From JADKIH01 sp043747595 (GTDB lineage Bacteria; Bacteroidota; Bacteroidia; AKYH767-A; 2013-40CM-41-45): a stretch of 64,000 nucleotides of DNA. How positions within the stretch are numbered: position 1 is the first letter of the stretch; each line of letters starts with the position of its first letter. The notes beneath the pieces were generated by a model, which saw only the letters and a list, made by a program, of their open reading frames with translations, ran no database searches and was not told where the DNA came from. Position numbers and translations under genes: made by a program. The stretch lies in NCBI GenBank assembly GCA_043747595.1, contig JAYTOX010000065.1:1-64000 (forward strand). Direction: 5' to 3'. Shown one piece after another: positions 27,542-36,198 of this stretch.

Positions 27542-28567
27542 TCAAGCAATCGTCATCGACTTCATGTGACTCTTTACTCTCTCTTCAATAATACTGAGCG
27601 GTGATGCTATTGCATTTACATATTGGTAATTGCCTTCCCGTTTATTTTCAATTGAAAGCTGGATTGGACAGGCTTCACTTTGTACGCCATTTACTTTAAA
27701 CTTGCCAGAAAGATGGTCATAGAATACATAGGGCGCACCTGAAGATCCAAATCGAAAATATCCTTTTATAAGATACCTAATCCCTTCGATTCTATAATTG
27801 CCTCCAAATGGATCGTTGAACATATTGAAGTGGTCAACATAGCCTTCAATTTGCGCTTTGCTTATCATTCGCCCAATTTCATTAGTCGTTGAGCTTTGCA
27901 AACAGTAGAAATCCTTTTTATCGTCAGTGAAAACAGAATAATCGGGTTCCAAGAATGGCAAGCTCGCAATAACTTCAAGAGGTGTATTCACAATTTTATA
28001 CAGAGCTATATCATCGGCATAAAAAGCTTCTACTAATTCCACATCCAATAAAAATGTATGTTTGTTAATTATCTCTTCATAAAACGAATTGCTTGCATTG
28101 AAATAATTTGTCAAATTTTCATTCATATAGAAACTCGGAAAACTAAACTGAATTAGTAATTTAGATTTCACAACTTCCTTTTCCATGAGTGTAATCCACC
28201 TTAAATCATAATTAATCTGTTTAAGAATTTCTCTCATAATGGATACATCGTTCGGATTATTGAAACGCTCATATCTTTTGTTTGAAAGCGTATCTAACGG
28301 AAAACAATTATCAAACATCTGAATCTGCGCAGGATTTAAATGAGGGTAAATCTCGCTCATATAAATTGTGTTATCGATCGATTTAAACAAAGGAGTCATG
28401 GTACGGAGATTATGCGCTACTGAAAGAACGAATCCATTACCTATGTGAAAAGCACAAATGTTATTTTCGAATTTCCTCCTCTGCGGATCTTTTGAATCTT
28501 GAACACTCATGATTCTGAAAAGTGGAGAAAACTGCTCACTGATCAATTCAAATTGTTTACTCTGCAT
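27542..28567 (-). CDS. Trypsin-like (S1 fold) serine peptidase without a signal peptide
   Basis: 341 residues. A chymotrypsin-like triad can be read: His52 in GFVLSVAHNL, Asp185 or Asp186 in ADDIALYKI, and Ser276 in FGSSGAPYVF, the GxSGxP nucleophile motif. Between His and Asp there is an insertion of about 130 residues, longer than in typical S1 enzymes. No signal peptide, lipobox or membrane helix is visible, so it is predicted to be cytoplasmic, which is unusual. Similar orphan trypsin-like domains occur as effectors in bacterial conflict or stress systems, but no partner is evident here. It stands 48 bp after the GNAT gene on the same strand. Confidence 0.65.
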   Translation of the reverse strand: MQSKQFELISEQFSPLFRIMSVQDSKDPQRRKFENNICAFHIGNGFVLSVAHNLRTMTPLFKSIDNTIYMSEIYPHLNPAQIQMFDNCFPLDTLSNKRYERFNNPNDVSIMREILKQINYDLRWITLMEKEVVKSKLLIQFSFPSFYMNENLTNYFNASNSFYEEIINKHTFLLDVELVEAFYADDIALYKIVNTPLEVIASLPFLEPDYSVFTDDKKDFYCLQSSTTNEIGRMISKAQIEGYVDHFNMFNDPFGGNYRIEGIRYLIKGYFRFGSSGAPYVFYDHLSGKFKVNGVQSEACPIQLSIENKREGNYQYVNAIASPLSIIEERVKSHMKSMTIA

Positions 28568-28615
28568 AATGTTCCTTGTATTAATTCTAATCGTTAAATT
28601 ATAAATCGAGACTCA

Positions 28616-29062
28616 CTACGGTTTAGTTATTCGCAGCCAATCACTTTTGGTCATTTCAAATTTTATTTCTCTTTGCCCATGCAGCCCTACTTCGACCCAG
28701 CCTTGCATTCGATAAAACAATTCCGCTCGCGTACCTGGATCTGTTCCTAACCAAACAGCTTTGTCGGTAGCTTTAAAATACCAATCTAACATTAACTGAT
28801 GGAGTTTTTTTCCAATTCCTGTGCTTTCATATTCAGGTAAAATAAATAACGCCCAAACATTATTATCGACTAAGTCTATAATACAGAAACCTACAATCAG
28901 ATTGGCAATTTCACAAACCCAACCTTTGCCTCTTTCCTTTAAATAAATTTCGCAATCTTTCACTGTTACCTTACTAGGATCAGTTAAGCGATTTTCTTTT
29001 ACTGCAAATCGCACTTTGAAAATCTGCTCGATGTCTGTGAGTAGCGCTTCGCGAAATATCAT
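28616..29062 (-). CDS. GNAT family N-acetyltransferase
   Basis: 148 residues, a complete single GNAT domain. The acetyl-CoA loop is PEYESTGIGKKLHQLM near residues 77-92 (the Q/R-x-x-G-x-G/A motif, here S-T-G-I-G). It is preceded by VWALFILPEY and followed by AELFYRMQGWVEVG, the usual beta5-alpha4 and terminal strand. The acceptor cannot be inferred. It lies 36 bp downstream of prfC on the same strand and may be co-transcribed with it. Confidence 0.83.
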   Translation of the reverse strand: MIFREALLTDIEQIFKVRFAVKENRLTDPSKVTVKDCEIYLKERGKGWVCEIANLIVGFCIIDLVDNNVWALFILPEYESTGIGKKLHQLMLDWYFKATDKAVWLGTDPGTRAELFYRMQGWVEVGLHGQREIKFEMTKSDWLRITKP

Positions 29063-29098
29063 ACTCGTTCAGTTTGTCAAATAATTTTTACTTCAATA

Positions 29099-30703
29099 TT
29101 ACAGCACTTCAGTTTTAGCATTTTTAAATTCAGAAGTCGTATGAAAGTGAATTGCAGGGAAACTTGTTTTAATCATTTTTAGCATCCACTCGCTCTCTGA
29201 CAAATAAACAGGATTCTCTTCTTTGTCATAGGCAATTTGACTATTTCGGTTACTAATAAACTGATCGAGTTGCGTGTCGGTATCGCCGGTTATCCAGTAT
29301 GCTTTTGTAAAGCTCAGTGGACGAAAATCACATTTTGCACCGTACTCATGTTCTAATCGAAACTTTATTACATCAAATTGAAGTTCACCAACTGTTCCAA
29401 CTAATTTTCTGTTACCGGGCTGCTGAGTAAATAACTGTGCAACTCCTTCTTCCGTTAATTGCTGAATACCTTTCTCTAATTGTTTCGCTTTAAAAGGATC
29501 GCGGTTTTCTACTTCTTTAAATATTTCAGGCGAAAAACTAGGGATACCTTTGTAGTGGAGCATTTCTCCTTCAGTTAGAGTATCACCAATTTTAAAAATT
29601 CCATTGTCGTACAATCCAATTACATCGCCTGGAAATGCTTCTTCGATCAACGTTTTTTCATTGGCCATGAAGGATGTCGGATTCGTAAATCGAACTTTTT
29701 TATCGATGCGTGTATGGAAATAAAATTTATTCCGTTCAAATCTTCCCGAGCAAATTCTAAGAAAAGCAATTCGATCGCGATGATTCGGATCTAGATTGGC
29801 ATGGATCTTAAATACGAATCCGCTAAATTTATTTTCTGTGGCAATTACTTCTCGCTCCTCCGCTTCTCGTGATGCCGGCTCCGGTGCTATTTCTAAAAAT
29901 GTTTTTAATAATTCTAAAACTCCAAAATTATTTACAGCACTTCCGAAGAATACAGGTGCAATTAAACCATCACGATAAAGTTCTTTACTGAACGGTTCAA
30001 ACACGCCTTCAACTAAATCAATATCTTCTCGCAATTTATTGGCAAATTTATCTCCAATAAGTTTATCGAGAGAAGTGTCGGTTAACTCAACAATCGTTGC
30101 TTTGTTTTCAGAGATTCCGGTTTTATTCGCTTCAAACAAATTTAGCTCTTCGTGATACATATTGTAAACACCTTGAAACGACTCACCCTGACTAATGGGC
30201 CACGTCAATGGGCGAACATGTATTTTTAATTTATCTTGCAATTCATCGAGTAAGTCGAAAGGATCTTTTCCTTCTCTGTCCATTTTATTGATGAAAATAA
30301 TTACCGGCGTACTTCTCATTCTACAAACAGCCATTAATTTTTCTGTTTGCTCTTCTACTCCTTTTATACAATCGACTACAAGTATAACGGAGTCAACTGC
30401 AGTTAAGGTCCTATATGTATCTTCCGCAAAATCTTTGTGACCGGGAGTGTCTAGAATGTTTACTCGTTTTCCGGCATAATCAAAACCCATCACTGAAGTG
30501 GCCACAGAAATTCCTCTCTGTTTTTCAATCTCCATAAAATCGGAAGTCGCCGACTTTCTAATTTTATTACTCTTTACCGCTCCTGCAGTATTGATAGCAC
30601 CACCAAATAGCAGAAACTTCTCGGTTAACGTTGTTTTCCCGGCATCGGGGTGAGAAATAATGGCAAATGTTCTTCTCTTTGCTATTTCTTTGTCTAATTC
30701 CAT
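29099..30703 (-). CDS. prfC: Peptide chain release factor 3
   Basis: 534 residues, the normal length for RF3. The GTPase motifs are G1 SHPDAGKTT at 17-25, the switch I region with RGISV, G3 DTPGHKDF at 85-92, and G4 NKMD at 139-142. The RF3-specific middle and C-terminal domains follow (PLTWPISQGESFQGVYN, AQLFTQQPGNRKLVGTVGELQFDVI). It recycles RF1 and RF2 from the ribosome after peptide release. A near-consensus -7 element (TACCTTCG, minus strand at 30728-30735) lies just upstream. Confidence 0.96.
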   Translation of the reverse strand: MELDKEIAKRRTFAIISHPDAGKTTLTEKFLLFGGAINTAGAVKSNKIRKSATSDFMEIEKQRGISVATSVMGFDYAGKRVNILDTPGHKDFAEDTYRTLTAVDSVILVVDCIKGVEEQTEKLMAVCRMRSTPVIIFINKMDREGKDPFDLLDELQDKLKIHVRPLTWPISQGESFQGVYNMYHEELNLFEANKTGISENKATIVELTDTSLDKLIGDKFANKLREDIDLVEGVFEPFSKELYRDGLIAPVFFGSAVNNFGVLELLKTFLEIAPEPASREAEEREVIATENKFSGFVFKIHANLDPNHRDRIAFLRICSGRFERNKFYFHTRIDKKVRFTNPTSFMANEKTLIEEAFPGDVIGLYDNGIFKIGDTLTEGEMLHYKGIPSFSPEIFKEVENRDPFKAKQLEKGIQQLTEEGVAQLFTQQPGNRKLVGTVGELQFDVIKFRLEHEYGAKCDFRPLSFTKAYWITGDTDTQLDQFISNRNSQIAYDKEENPVYLSESEWMLKMIKTSFPAIHFHTTSEFKNAKTEVL

Positions 30704-30727
30704 ATAAGCAGCATCAATTAATGGCCG

Positions 30728-30735
30728 CGAAGGTA
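30728..30735 (-). promoter_or_regulatory. -7 promoter element of prfC
   Basis: TACCTTCG on the minus strand differs from TAnnTTTG at one base, 25 bp upstream of the prfC start codon. No clear -33 element was found. Confidence 0.4.
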
Positions 30736-31062
30736 CAAAACAGACTTAGGTAAATGAGATGTAAAGGCAATGTATATTGAAATTCTCGACAAAAATTCTC
30801 GATTTGAAGCACTTTTTTGTACTTGTATTATGGCCTTCACTTATATTGACGAGAATAAACAAAAAATACAATCTCATTTATCAAACATTCGGCAGAAACA
30901 GTCCGCTATTATTAAATCTTCTAGTGTGAAAACTGCTACATATCATGATAAAAAGGACAATTTAAAAAGGAATGAGACTTGTTAGTTACTCGAAACTCGG
31001 CTTTATTTTAGGAAAAATACCACTTAATGGCCTTAGTATACCAATAAACACCTGCACTTTCG

Positions 31063-31070
31063 TACCTTTG
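31063..31070 (+). promoter_or_regulatory. -7 promoter element that fixes the start of the S1-domain gene
   Basis: TACCTTTG matches TAnnTTTG exactly, 18 bp before the ATG at 31089. Transcription from here would begin downstream of the alternative ATG at 30972, so the shorter protein is favoured. Confidence 0.55.
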
Positions 31071-31088
31071 CAGCTAAATAAAATTAGA

Positions 31089-31919
31089 ATGGAAATTGGT
31101 CAGTACAATGAATTAGAAGTAAAATCGAAAGCAATAATTGGTGTGTACTTAACGGATGGCGAAAACGATGTTCTCCTACCTAAAAAATACATCGATGAAA
31201 TGCCGGAGGTAGGTGACCACATGGACGTTTTCATTTATCTCGACAATGACAATCGACCTATTGCAACAACTCTTAAACCAAATGCAGTAGTTGGCGATTT
31301 CGCTTTTATGGTTGTTAAAGAAGTAAATGAGCATGGTGCTTTTTTAGATTGGGGAATTGCGAAGGATTTATTTGTTCCGTTTTCAGAGCAACGAATGGAT
31401 ATGAGAGTTGGCGGAAATTATCTCGTTTATGTTTTTATCGACGACCATTCTCAGCGAATAGCTGCAACTACAAAATGGCATAAACACATTTCAAAAGAAC
31501 ATACTCTTCAGGAAGATGATGAAGTGCAATTACTAATTGCAGAAAAAACGGAATTGGGAATGCGTGCAATTATTAACAATACAAACGAAGGACTAATATT
31601 TGCAAATGAAATTTTCGGCGAACTTAAATTTGGCGATAAACGAAGAGGATACATTAAAGCCATTCGCGACGACGGAAAAATAGATTTACGCTTACAGCCA
31701 AAAGGGTACGAACAGGTAGAAGATAGTAAATTTCTTATTCTTCATTATTTGAAAACAAATAATGGAAAAATTTCATTAGGCGATAAAAGTCCGGCAGAAG
31801 CAATTTATGCTGAATTAAAAATGAGTAAGAAAAATTTCAAGAAAACAATTGGAGGGCTTTACAGAGACCGATTAATTCTCTTAGGCGACTATGAAATATC
31901 TTTGATCGAATCGGAATAA
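31089..31919 (+). CDS. cvfB: S1-like RNA-binding protein, CvfB/YitL family
   Basis: 276 residues from the ATG at 31089. The open frame extends back to 30972, but a TAnnTTTG promoter element lies between, and the 39 extra residues do not look like the family. Several S1/OB-type modules can be seen: GQYNELEVKSKAIIGVYL, then VVKEVNEHGAFLDWGIAKDLFVPFSEQ, then RGYIKAIRDDGKIDLRLQPKG. A winged-helix tail follows (SPAEAIYAELKMSKKNFKKTIGGLYRDRLI). CvfB proteins bind RNA and affect virulence-factor or stress-gene expression in Firmicutes. The role in Bacteroidota is not established. Confidence 0.87.
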   Translation: MEIGQYNELEVKSKAIIGVYLTDGENDVLLPKKYIDEMPEVGDHMDVFIYLDNDNRPIATTLKPNAVVGDFAFMVVKEVNEHGAFLDWGIAKDLFVPFSEQRMDMRVGGNYLVYVFIDDHSQRIAATTKWHKHISKEHTLQEDDEVQLLIAEKTELGMRAIINNTNEGLIFANEIFGELKFGDKRRGYIKAIRDDGKIDLRLQPKGYEQVEDSKFLILHYLKTNNGKISLGDKSPAEAIYAELKMSKKNFKKTIGGLYRDRLILLGDYEISLIESE

Positions 31920-31980
31920 AAAAATCGATTTATTTTTTTTAAAAAAACGCAAAGCACGCCTTCGAGTCTTATCAAAAAAA

Positions 31981-32667
31981 TCAAGTAATATTTCCGTCTG
32001 TCTTAAATTTAAATCCAAGCCTTTTTCCTGTTGCAATTCTCGATTGCAACGAAGCGTCAATTACATCTCCTACTCGAATTTGATCTTGCTGTTCGAATGG
32101 CGGAGTAAATGAGTCAAACTGCATACTGAAAATAACAGTAGCTTCAATTATTTCGTAAAGCACATTTTCATTGACCACCAATGACGAAAAATCGTTGTAA
32201 AGATTTCCAATCTGCTTCATTCCTTCCACAAAAAAATGATTTTCTTTATTAATAAATATTCGTCCAATTAAATACCCGAGATCGTTTACTCGATTGTATT
32301 TGAAACTATCAGCAAGAAAATTATAAATAAATATTTTTCCGCAATATGCTCGGTCTTTATCTTCTTGAACATAGGGCGACTTCCAAACTGAATGTGTTGA
32401 ATCGAACGTAAAAATATTTGAATGTATCACAAACAATAAAGTTTCATCGCCTATTGTAAACTCAGCTTCGAATTCACCGTTGTCTCTATATGAAACTATC
32501 ATATCGCCTGAAAGCCCCTTAACTTTAATGGCGAGTTCGGAACTTAGTTGACTAAGAAGCCCACGCAAAGAATTAAAAACATCTTTTGTTTTTTCATAGA
32601 CCTGTTGTTTCAGAATTACCTTCTGACGTAACAATTCTATAATAGCTTCTTTGCTTTGATCTGACAT
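31981..32667 (-). CDS. Conserved hypothetical protein, family not recognised
   Basis: 228 residues, no signal peptide, no membrane helix and no motif I recognise. The N-terminus is predominantly helical (EAIIELLRQKVILKQQVYEKTKDVFNSLRGLL). The middle is strand-rich with aromatic residues (EFEAEFTIGDETLLFVIHSN). The C-terminus has a Lys/Arg-rich end after GDVIDASLQSRIATGKRLGFKFK. It begins 6 bp after the stop of the prolyl-tRNA synthetase gene and is probably co-transcribed with it. The normal codon use and clean frame indicate a real gene. Confidence 0.7.
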   Translation of the reverse strand: MSDQSKEAIIELLRQKVILKQQVYEKTKDVFNSLRGLLSQLSSELAIKVKGLSGDMIVSYRDNGEFEAEFTIGDETLLFVIHSNIFTFDSTHSVWKSPYVQEDKDRAYCGKIFIYNFLADSFKYNRVNDLGYLIGRIFINKENHFFVEGMKQIGNLYNDFSSLVVNENVLYEIIEATVIFSMQFDSFTPPFEQQDQIRVGDVIDASLQSRIATGKRLGFKFKTDGNIT

Positions 32668-32673
32668 GACAAT

Positions 32674-34143
32674 TTAATAGGCTCGGGCAAAAACGACTCT
32701 CCCGCTCGATGGGTTTCCGGTGTAAATACATTTTCCAACTTCCTTTGTCTGATCCAAAGGAATACATCTGATTGTTGCTTTTGTTTCTTCTTTGATTTTA
32801 TTTTCTGTTTCTGCTGTTCCATCCCAATGAGCAAGTATAAATCCGCCTTCATCGAGTCTTGACTTAAACTCATCAAACGTATCTACTTTGTAAGTATGAT
32901 TATCACGGAAATCAGATGCTCTACGATAAATATTATCCTGAATCTGTTCGAGCAAATGCTCAATCTTAATTGCAAGATCGGTGAGTTGCATAACCGATTT
33001 TTCTTTCGTATCGCGTCGAGCTACTTCTACGGTACCATTTTCCAAATCACGAGGACCAATAGCGATGCGAATTGGAACACCTTTTAATTCATACTCAGCA
33101 AATTTCCATCCCGGCTTGTGTGTATCTCGACTATCAAATTTTACAGAAATATTTTTTGCTTTCAGTTCTGTAATCAATTTGTTCACTACTTCCGAAATTT
33201 TCTGCAGCTGTTCTTCTCCTTTATAAATTGGAACTATAACAACTTGAATCGGTGCCAATTTAGGAGGTAAAACTAATCCATCATCATCGCTATGAGCCAT
33301 CACTAAAGCGCCCATTAAACGAGTTGAAACTCCCCATGAAGTTGCCCAAACAAATTCTTGTTTCCCTTCCTTACTCATAAACTTTACATCGAAAGCCTTG
33401 GCGAAATTTTGTCCGAGGAAATGTGATGTACCGGCTTGCAACGCTTTTCCATCTTGCATCATTGCCTCGATGCAATAGGTATCTAGCGCTCCGGCAAAAC
33501 GTTCATTCGCTGTTTTGAGACCTTTGATAACAGGTATTGCCAAGGTTTTTTCAGCGAACTCAGCATATACATCCAACATTTTTCTAGTCTCTTCTACCGC
33601 TTCCTCAGAAGTTGCATGAGCCGTATGTCCTTCTTGCCAAAGAAATTCAGTAGTGCGTAAAAAAAGACGTGTTCTCATTTCCCAACGAACCACATTAGCC
33701 CATTGATTAACTAAAATTGGAAGGTCGCGGTACGATTCTATCCATCCTCGATAAGTATTCCAGATAATTGTTTCAGATGTAGGACGAACAATTAATTCTT
33801 CTTCCAATTTAGCATCAGGGTCAACCATGACTCCTCCCTTACCGTCATTTTTTAATCGGTAATGAGTTACAACGGCACATTCTTTGGCGAAGCCTTCAAC
33901 ATGCGAAGCTTCTTTAGCAAAAAACGACTTCGGAATAAAGAGTGGGAAGTACGCATTCGAATGACCCGTTTCTTTGAATTTCAGATCGAGAATTGCTTGC
34001 ATTTTTTCCCAGATAGCATAGCCATAAGGTTTTATAACCATACATCCGCGAACAGCAGAATTTTCGGCTAAATCGGCTTTAACAACAAGGTCTTGATACC
34101 ATTGAGAATAATTCTCGGCTCGTGAAGGAAGTTCTTTACTCAT
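32674..34143 (-). CDS. proS: Prolyl-tRNA synthetase (short, archaeal/eukaryal-like type)
   Basis: 489 residues from ATG at 34143, the usual length of the ProS type 3 class without the bacterial editing insertion. Class II motifs are visible. Motif 2 is in RWEMRTRLFLRTTEFLWQEGHTAH. Motif 3 is in WGVSTRLMGALVMAHSDDDG. The anticodon-binding domain is VVIVPIYKGEEQ to SVKFDSRDTHKPGWKFAEYELKG, with a C-terminal Zn-like/Tyr-ending domain (VVFARAY). An upstream ATG at 34182 is open, but a promoter element at 34180-34187 overlaps it, so 34143 is chosen. It charges tRNA-Pro. Confidence 0.95.
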   Translation of the reverse strand: MSKELPSRAENYSQWYQDLVVKADLAENSAVRGCMVIKPYGYAIWEKMQAILDLKFKETGHSNAYFPLFIPKSFFAKEASHVEGFAKECAVVTHYRLKNDGKGGVMVDPDAKLEEELIVRPTSETIIWNTYRGWIESYRDLPILVNQWANVVRWEMRTRLFLRTTEFLWQEGHTAHATSEEAVEETRKMLDVYAEFAEKTLAIPVIKGLKTANERFAGALDTYCIEAMMQDGKALQAGTSHFLGQNFAKAFDVKFMSKEGKQEFVWATSWGVSTRLMGALVMAHSDDDGLVLPPKLAPIQVVIVPIYKGEEQLQKISEVVNKLITELKAKNISVKFDSRDTHKPGWKFAEYELKGVPIRIAIGPRDLENGTVEVARRDTKEKSVMQLTDLAIKIEHLLEQIQDNIYRRASDFRDNHTYKVDTFDEFKSRLDEGGFILAHWDGTAETENKIKEETKATIRCIPLDQTKEVGKCIYTGNPSSGRVVFARAY

Positions 34144-34179
34144 AATATGTTTGGTACGGTGTTTGTAAATCGTCAGTAA

Positions 34180-34187
34180 CAAAAGTA
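34180..34187 (-). promoter_or_regulatory. -7 promoter element of proS
   Basis: TACTTTTG on the minus strand is an exact TAnnTTTG match, 37 bp upstream of the chosen proS start and overlapping the alternative upstream start codon. Confidence 0.5.
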
Positions 34188-34253
34188 ATAATTATAATAG
34201 GACGTTAAAATTACTACAGAAATATTACTCAAAAGATTGAAAGGGAACATCCA

Positions 34254-36122
34254 ATGAAAAACATAACAACTGTCCTCGGATTAGCATTTATTTTCTCGTT
34301 ATCTGCATGTACATCAACCTATCATGCAGGATCTTCGCCATCAGACGATGTTTACTATTCAAGTAAAGACAACTCCCAAAAACAACAAACTTATCCTACT
34401 ACCCCTGCCGCTCCGGCTCAAGACTATAGCACAGGAAATAATAGTAACAATCAAAACAATTCTTCAAACCAAAATACTGATCAATCTCAATACAGTTCCA
34501 ACCAAAATCAAGGAACTACAGATCAATATCAAAATACAAATTCTGACAATAATCAGTCGACCGGAAACTCGTCATCTTCAAAATATTCTGATGGTTCCGG
34601 AAATACTTATGTAACCAATAATTACTACGACGACTATTACGATTATCAATACTCATCAAGAATCCGCCGTTTTTATTCTCCGGCAATCGGATACAGCTAT
34701 TACGATCCATTTTATACTAACAGTTACTGGTACGATTACTCACCTGCATCGTATGGTGTAAGCATTTACTTAGGTTACAACTGGTGGGCACCTTCTTTCT
34801 ATTATTATCAGCCATTCTGTTATGGAAGTTACGGAAGTTATGGTTACGGCTACTACCCGCATTCTTATTGGGGTTATTCTTCAGGATGGTATGGTGGTGG
34901 TTATTATGGAGGAGGATACTATGGTGGAGGTTATTACGGTAGTGGATACTATGGAGGTGGATATTATAATGGCTACAATCATGGATACAATGATGGTTAC
35001 TATGCCGGAAATACGAACCCATACTATTATAACTCCTACGATAATAACAGTACTTACTACGGTCCACGCGGATCTGTAGGCGATAACACTCCACGTGGAG
35101 GTAGTGGCCGAACATCTACAGGAACCTTAGGACAAAAATACGAGCAAGCAGTTGCCGATGGTCGTACACCAAAATCTAGTCCGCCTGCTTCTTTGGGTGG
35201 AGGAAGAAACTTAACATCTCCAAATCTCAATTCTCCAAATCCACCACGAACTATTACTAATGATCGTCCACAGGATGGAAAAAATAATGGTACACAACCG
35301 AATGTAAATGGAATTCAGAACACAACTCCTTCTAGAGGCAATGTTCCAGATCAAATTAATAATACGAACCCAAATAGTGTTGGAGGTAAAAACCTGAATG
35401 ATCGTGGCTTAATTCAAAACCCGACAAATAATCAGATGCAACAGCAGAATTCCGGAACGGGAACAAAATCACCTGGTACCAATGATGGAAGAAATCAAAA
35501 CACGTCTCCTCAAATGAATACTCAGCCTGGTAAAAACAATAATGACACGAGACCTCTCCAACAACCGGAAATAAATCAGACCCCTAGAAATAATAATTCT
35601 CGGCCTGACATTACACCGGCACCAAGAGATAATAATTCTGAGCCAAGAAATAATAATACGCGTCCAGATTTTACTCCAACTCCGAAAAATAATAATTCGA
35701 ATGTTGAGCCAAGAAACTATAATGATAATTCTCGTCCTGAAATAAATTCTAACCCTAGAAATAATGGAACTCCTGTAATTACTCAGCCGAATAACAACTC
35801 TGAGCAACGGAATAATAATTATGACAATAATAATTCAAGGCAAGAACCACGAATTGAAAATAACAGACCACGTCAAGAACAACAAAGACAAGAAAATTTT
35901 GAGCAGCCACGTCAGGAACAAATAATGCCGCGCCAAGAAAATCGCACACCAATTTTCCAACCGAGGAATGAGCCAAAACAATTTAAACAAGAAAGTACAC
36001 CTCAACGTTCAGAGCCAACTTACTCTGCACCACCAAGAAGTTCCGCACCATCATACTCAAGTCCGTCGCCATCGAGAGGTGGGTCGAACAACAATAATGG
36101 CGGAGGCGGTAGAAGAAAATAG
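34254..36122 (+). CDS. Low-complexity Tyr/Gly- and Asn/Pro-rich lipoprotein
   Basis: 622 residues. The lipobox LSAC gives the lipidated Cys at residue 19. A Gln/Asn/Ser-rich spacer (about 30-120) leads to a Tyr-rich segment (YVTNNYYDDYYDYQYSSRIR). A Gly/Tyr tract of YYGGG units follows at about residues 205-250, encoded by a 15-bp-period repeat. The remaining 350 residues are Asn/Pro/Arg-rich with RNNNSRP and PRNNN-type repeats, ending in Gly/Asn and Arg-Arg-Lys. Similar Tyr/Gly-rich lipoproteins are known in Bacteroidota, but no function is established. A surface matrix or adhesive role is only a guess from composition. Confidence 0.75.
   Translation: MKNITTVLGLAFIFSLSACTSTYHAGSSPSDDVYYSSKDNSQKQQTYPTTPAAPAQDYSTGNNSNNQNNSSNQNTDQSQYSSNQNQGTTDQYQNTNSDNNQSTGNSSSSKYSDGSGNTYVTNNYYDDYYDYQYSSRIRRFYSPAIGYSYYDPFYTNSYWYDYSPASYGVSIYLGYNWWAPSFYYYQPFCYGSYGSYGYGYYPHSYWGYSSGWYGGGYYGGGYYGGGYYGSGYYGGGYYNGYNHGYNDGYYAGNTNPYYYNSYDNNSTYYGPRGSVGDNTPRGGSGRTSTGTLGQKYEQAVADGRTPKSSPPASLGGGRNLTSPNLNSPNPPRTITNDRPQDGKNNGTQPNVNGIQNTTPSRGNVPDQINNTNPNSVGGKNLNDRGLIQNPTNNQMQQQNSGTGTKSPGTNDGRNQNTSPQMNTQPGKNNNDTRPLQQPEINQTPRNNNSRPDITPAPRDNNSEPRNNNTRPDFTPTPKNNNSNVEPRNYNDNSRPEINSNPRNNGTPVITQPNNNSEQRNNNYDNNNSRQEPRIENNRPRQEQQRQENFEQPRQEQIMPRQENRTPIFQPRNEPKQFKQESTPQRSEPTYSAPPRSSAPSYSSPSPSRGGSNNNNGGGGRRK
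34891..34974 (+). repeat. Short in-frame tandem repeat coding for Tyr-Tyr-Gly-Gly-Gly units
   Basis: About five imperfect copies of a 15-bp unit (consensus GGT-TAT-TAT-GGA-GGA with third-base variation) lie inside the lipoprotein gene. The synonymous variation between copies suggests selection on the protein repeat rather than a very recent expansion. Confidence 0.6.
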
Positions 36123-36138
36123 GTTAATTGTTAGTGCT

Positions 36139-36184
36139 AAAGCCCGTACGTTTCAGAGAGAACAGCATTCGTACGGGCTTTTTT
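36139..36184 (+). terminator. Rho-independent terminator between lipoprotein and barrel genes
   Basis: The 12-bp stem AAAGCCCGTACG / CGTACGGGCTTT is followed by a T run. It separates the lipoprotein gene from the FadL-like gene 15 bp downstream. Confidence 0.85.
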
Positions 36185-36198
36185 CAATTTAAAAAAAC

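Noticed and set aside
30770..30985. 71-codon plus-strand frame between prfC and the CvfB-like gene
   Set aside because: It occupies the promoter region of the CvfB-like gene, has a composition unlike neighbouring proteins and no recognisable domain.
34891..34974. Short-period repeats considered as a CRISPR array
   Set aside because: The units are 15 bp, in frame, contiguous and coding, with no spacers. No cas genes are present.
34717..35807. Minus-strand and alternate-frame ORFs across the low-complexity lipoprotein
   Set aside because: They are produced by repetitive GGT/TAT and AAT/AAC codons. The translations are His/Tyr/Ile-rich with no protein-like features.
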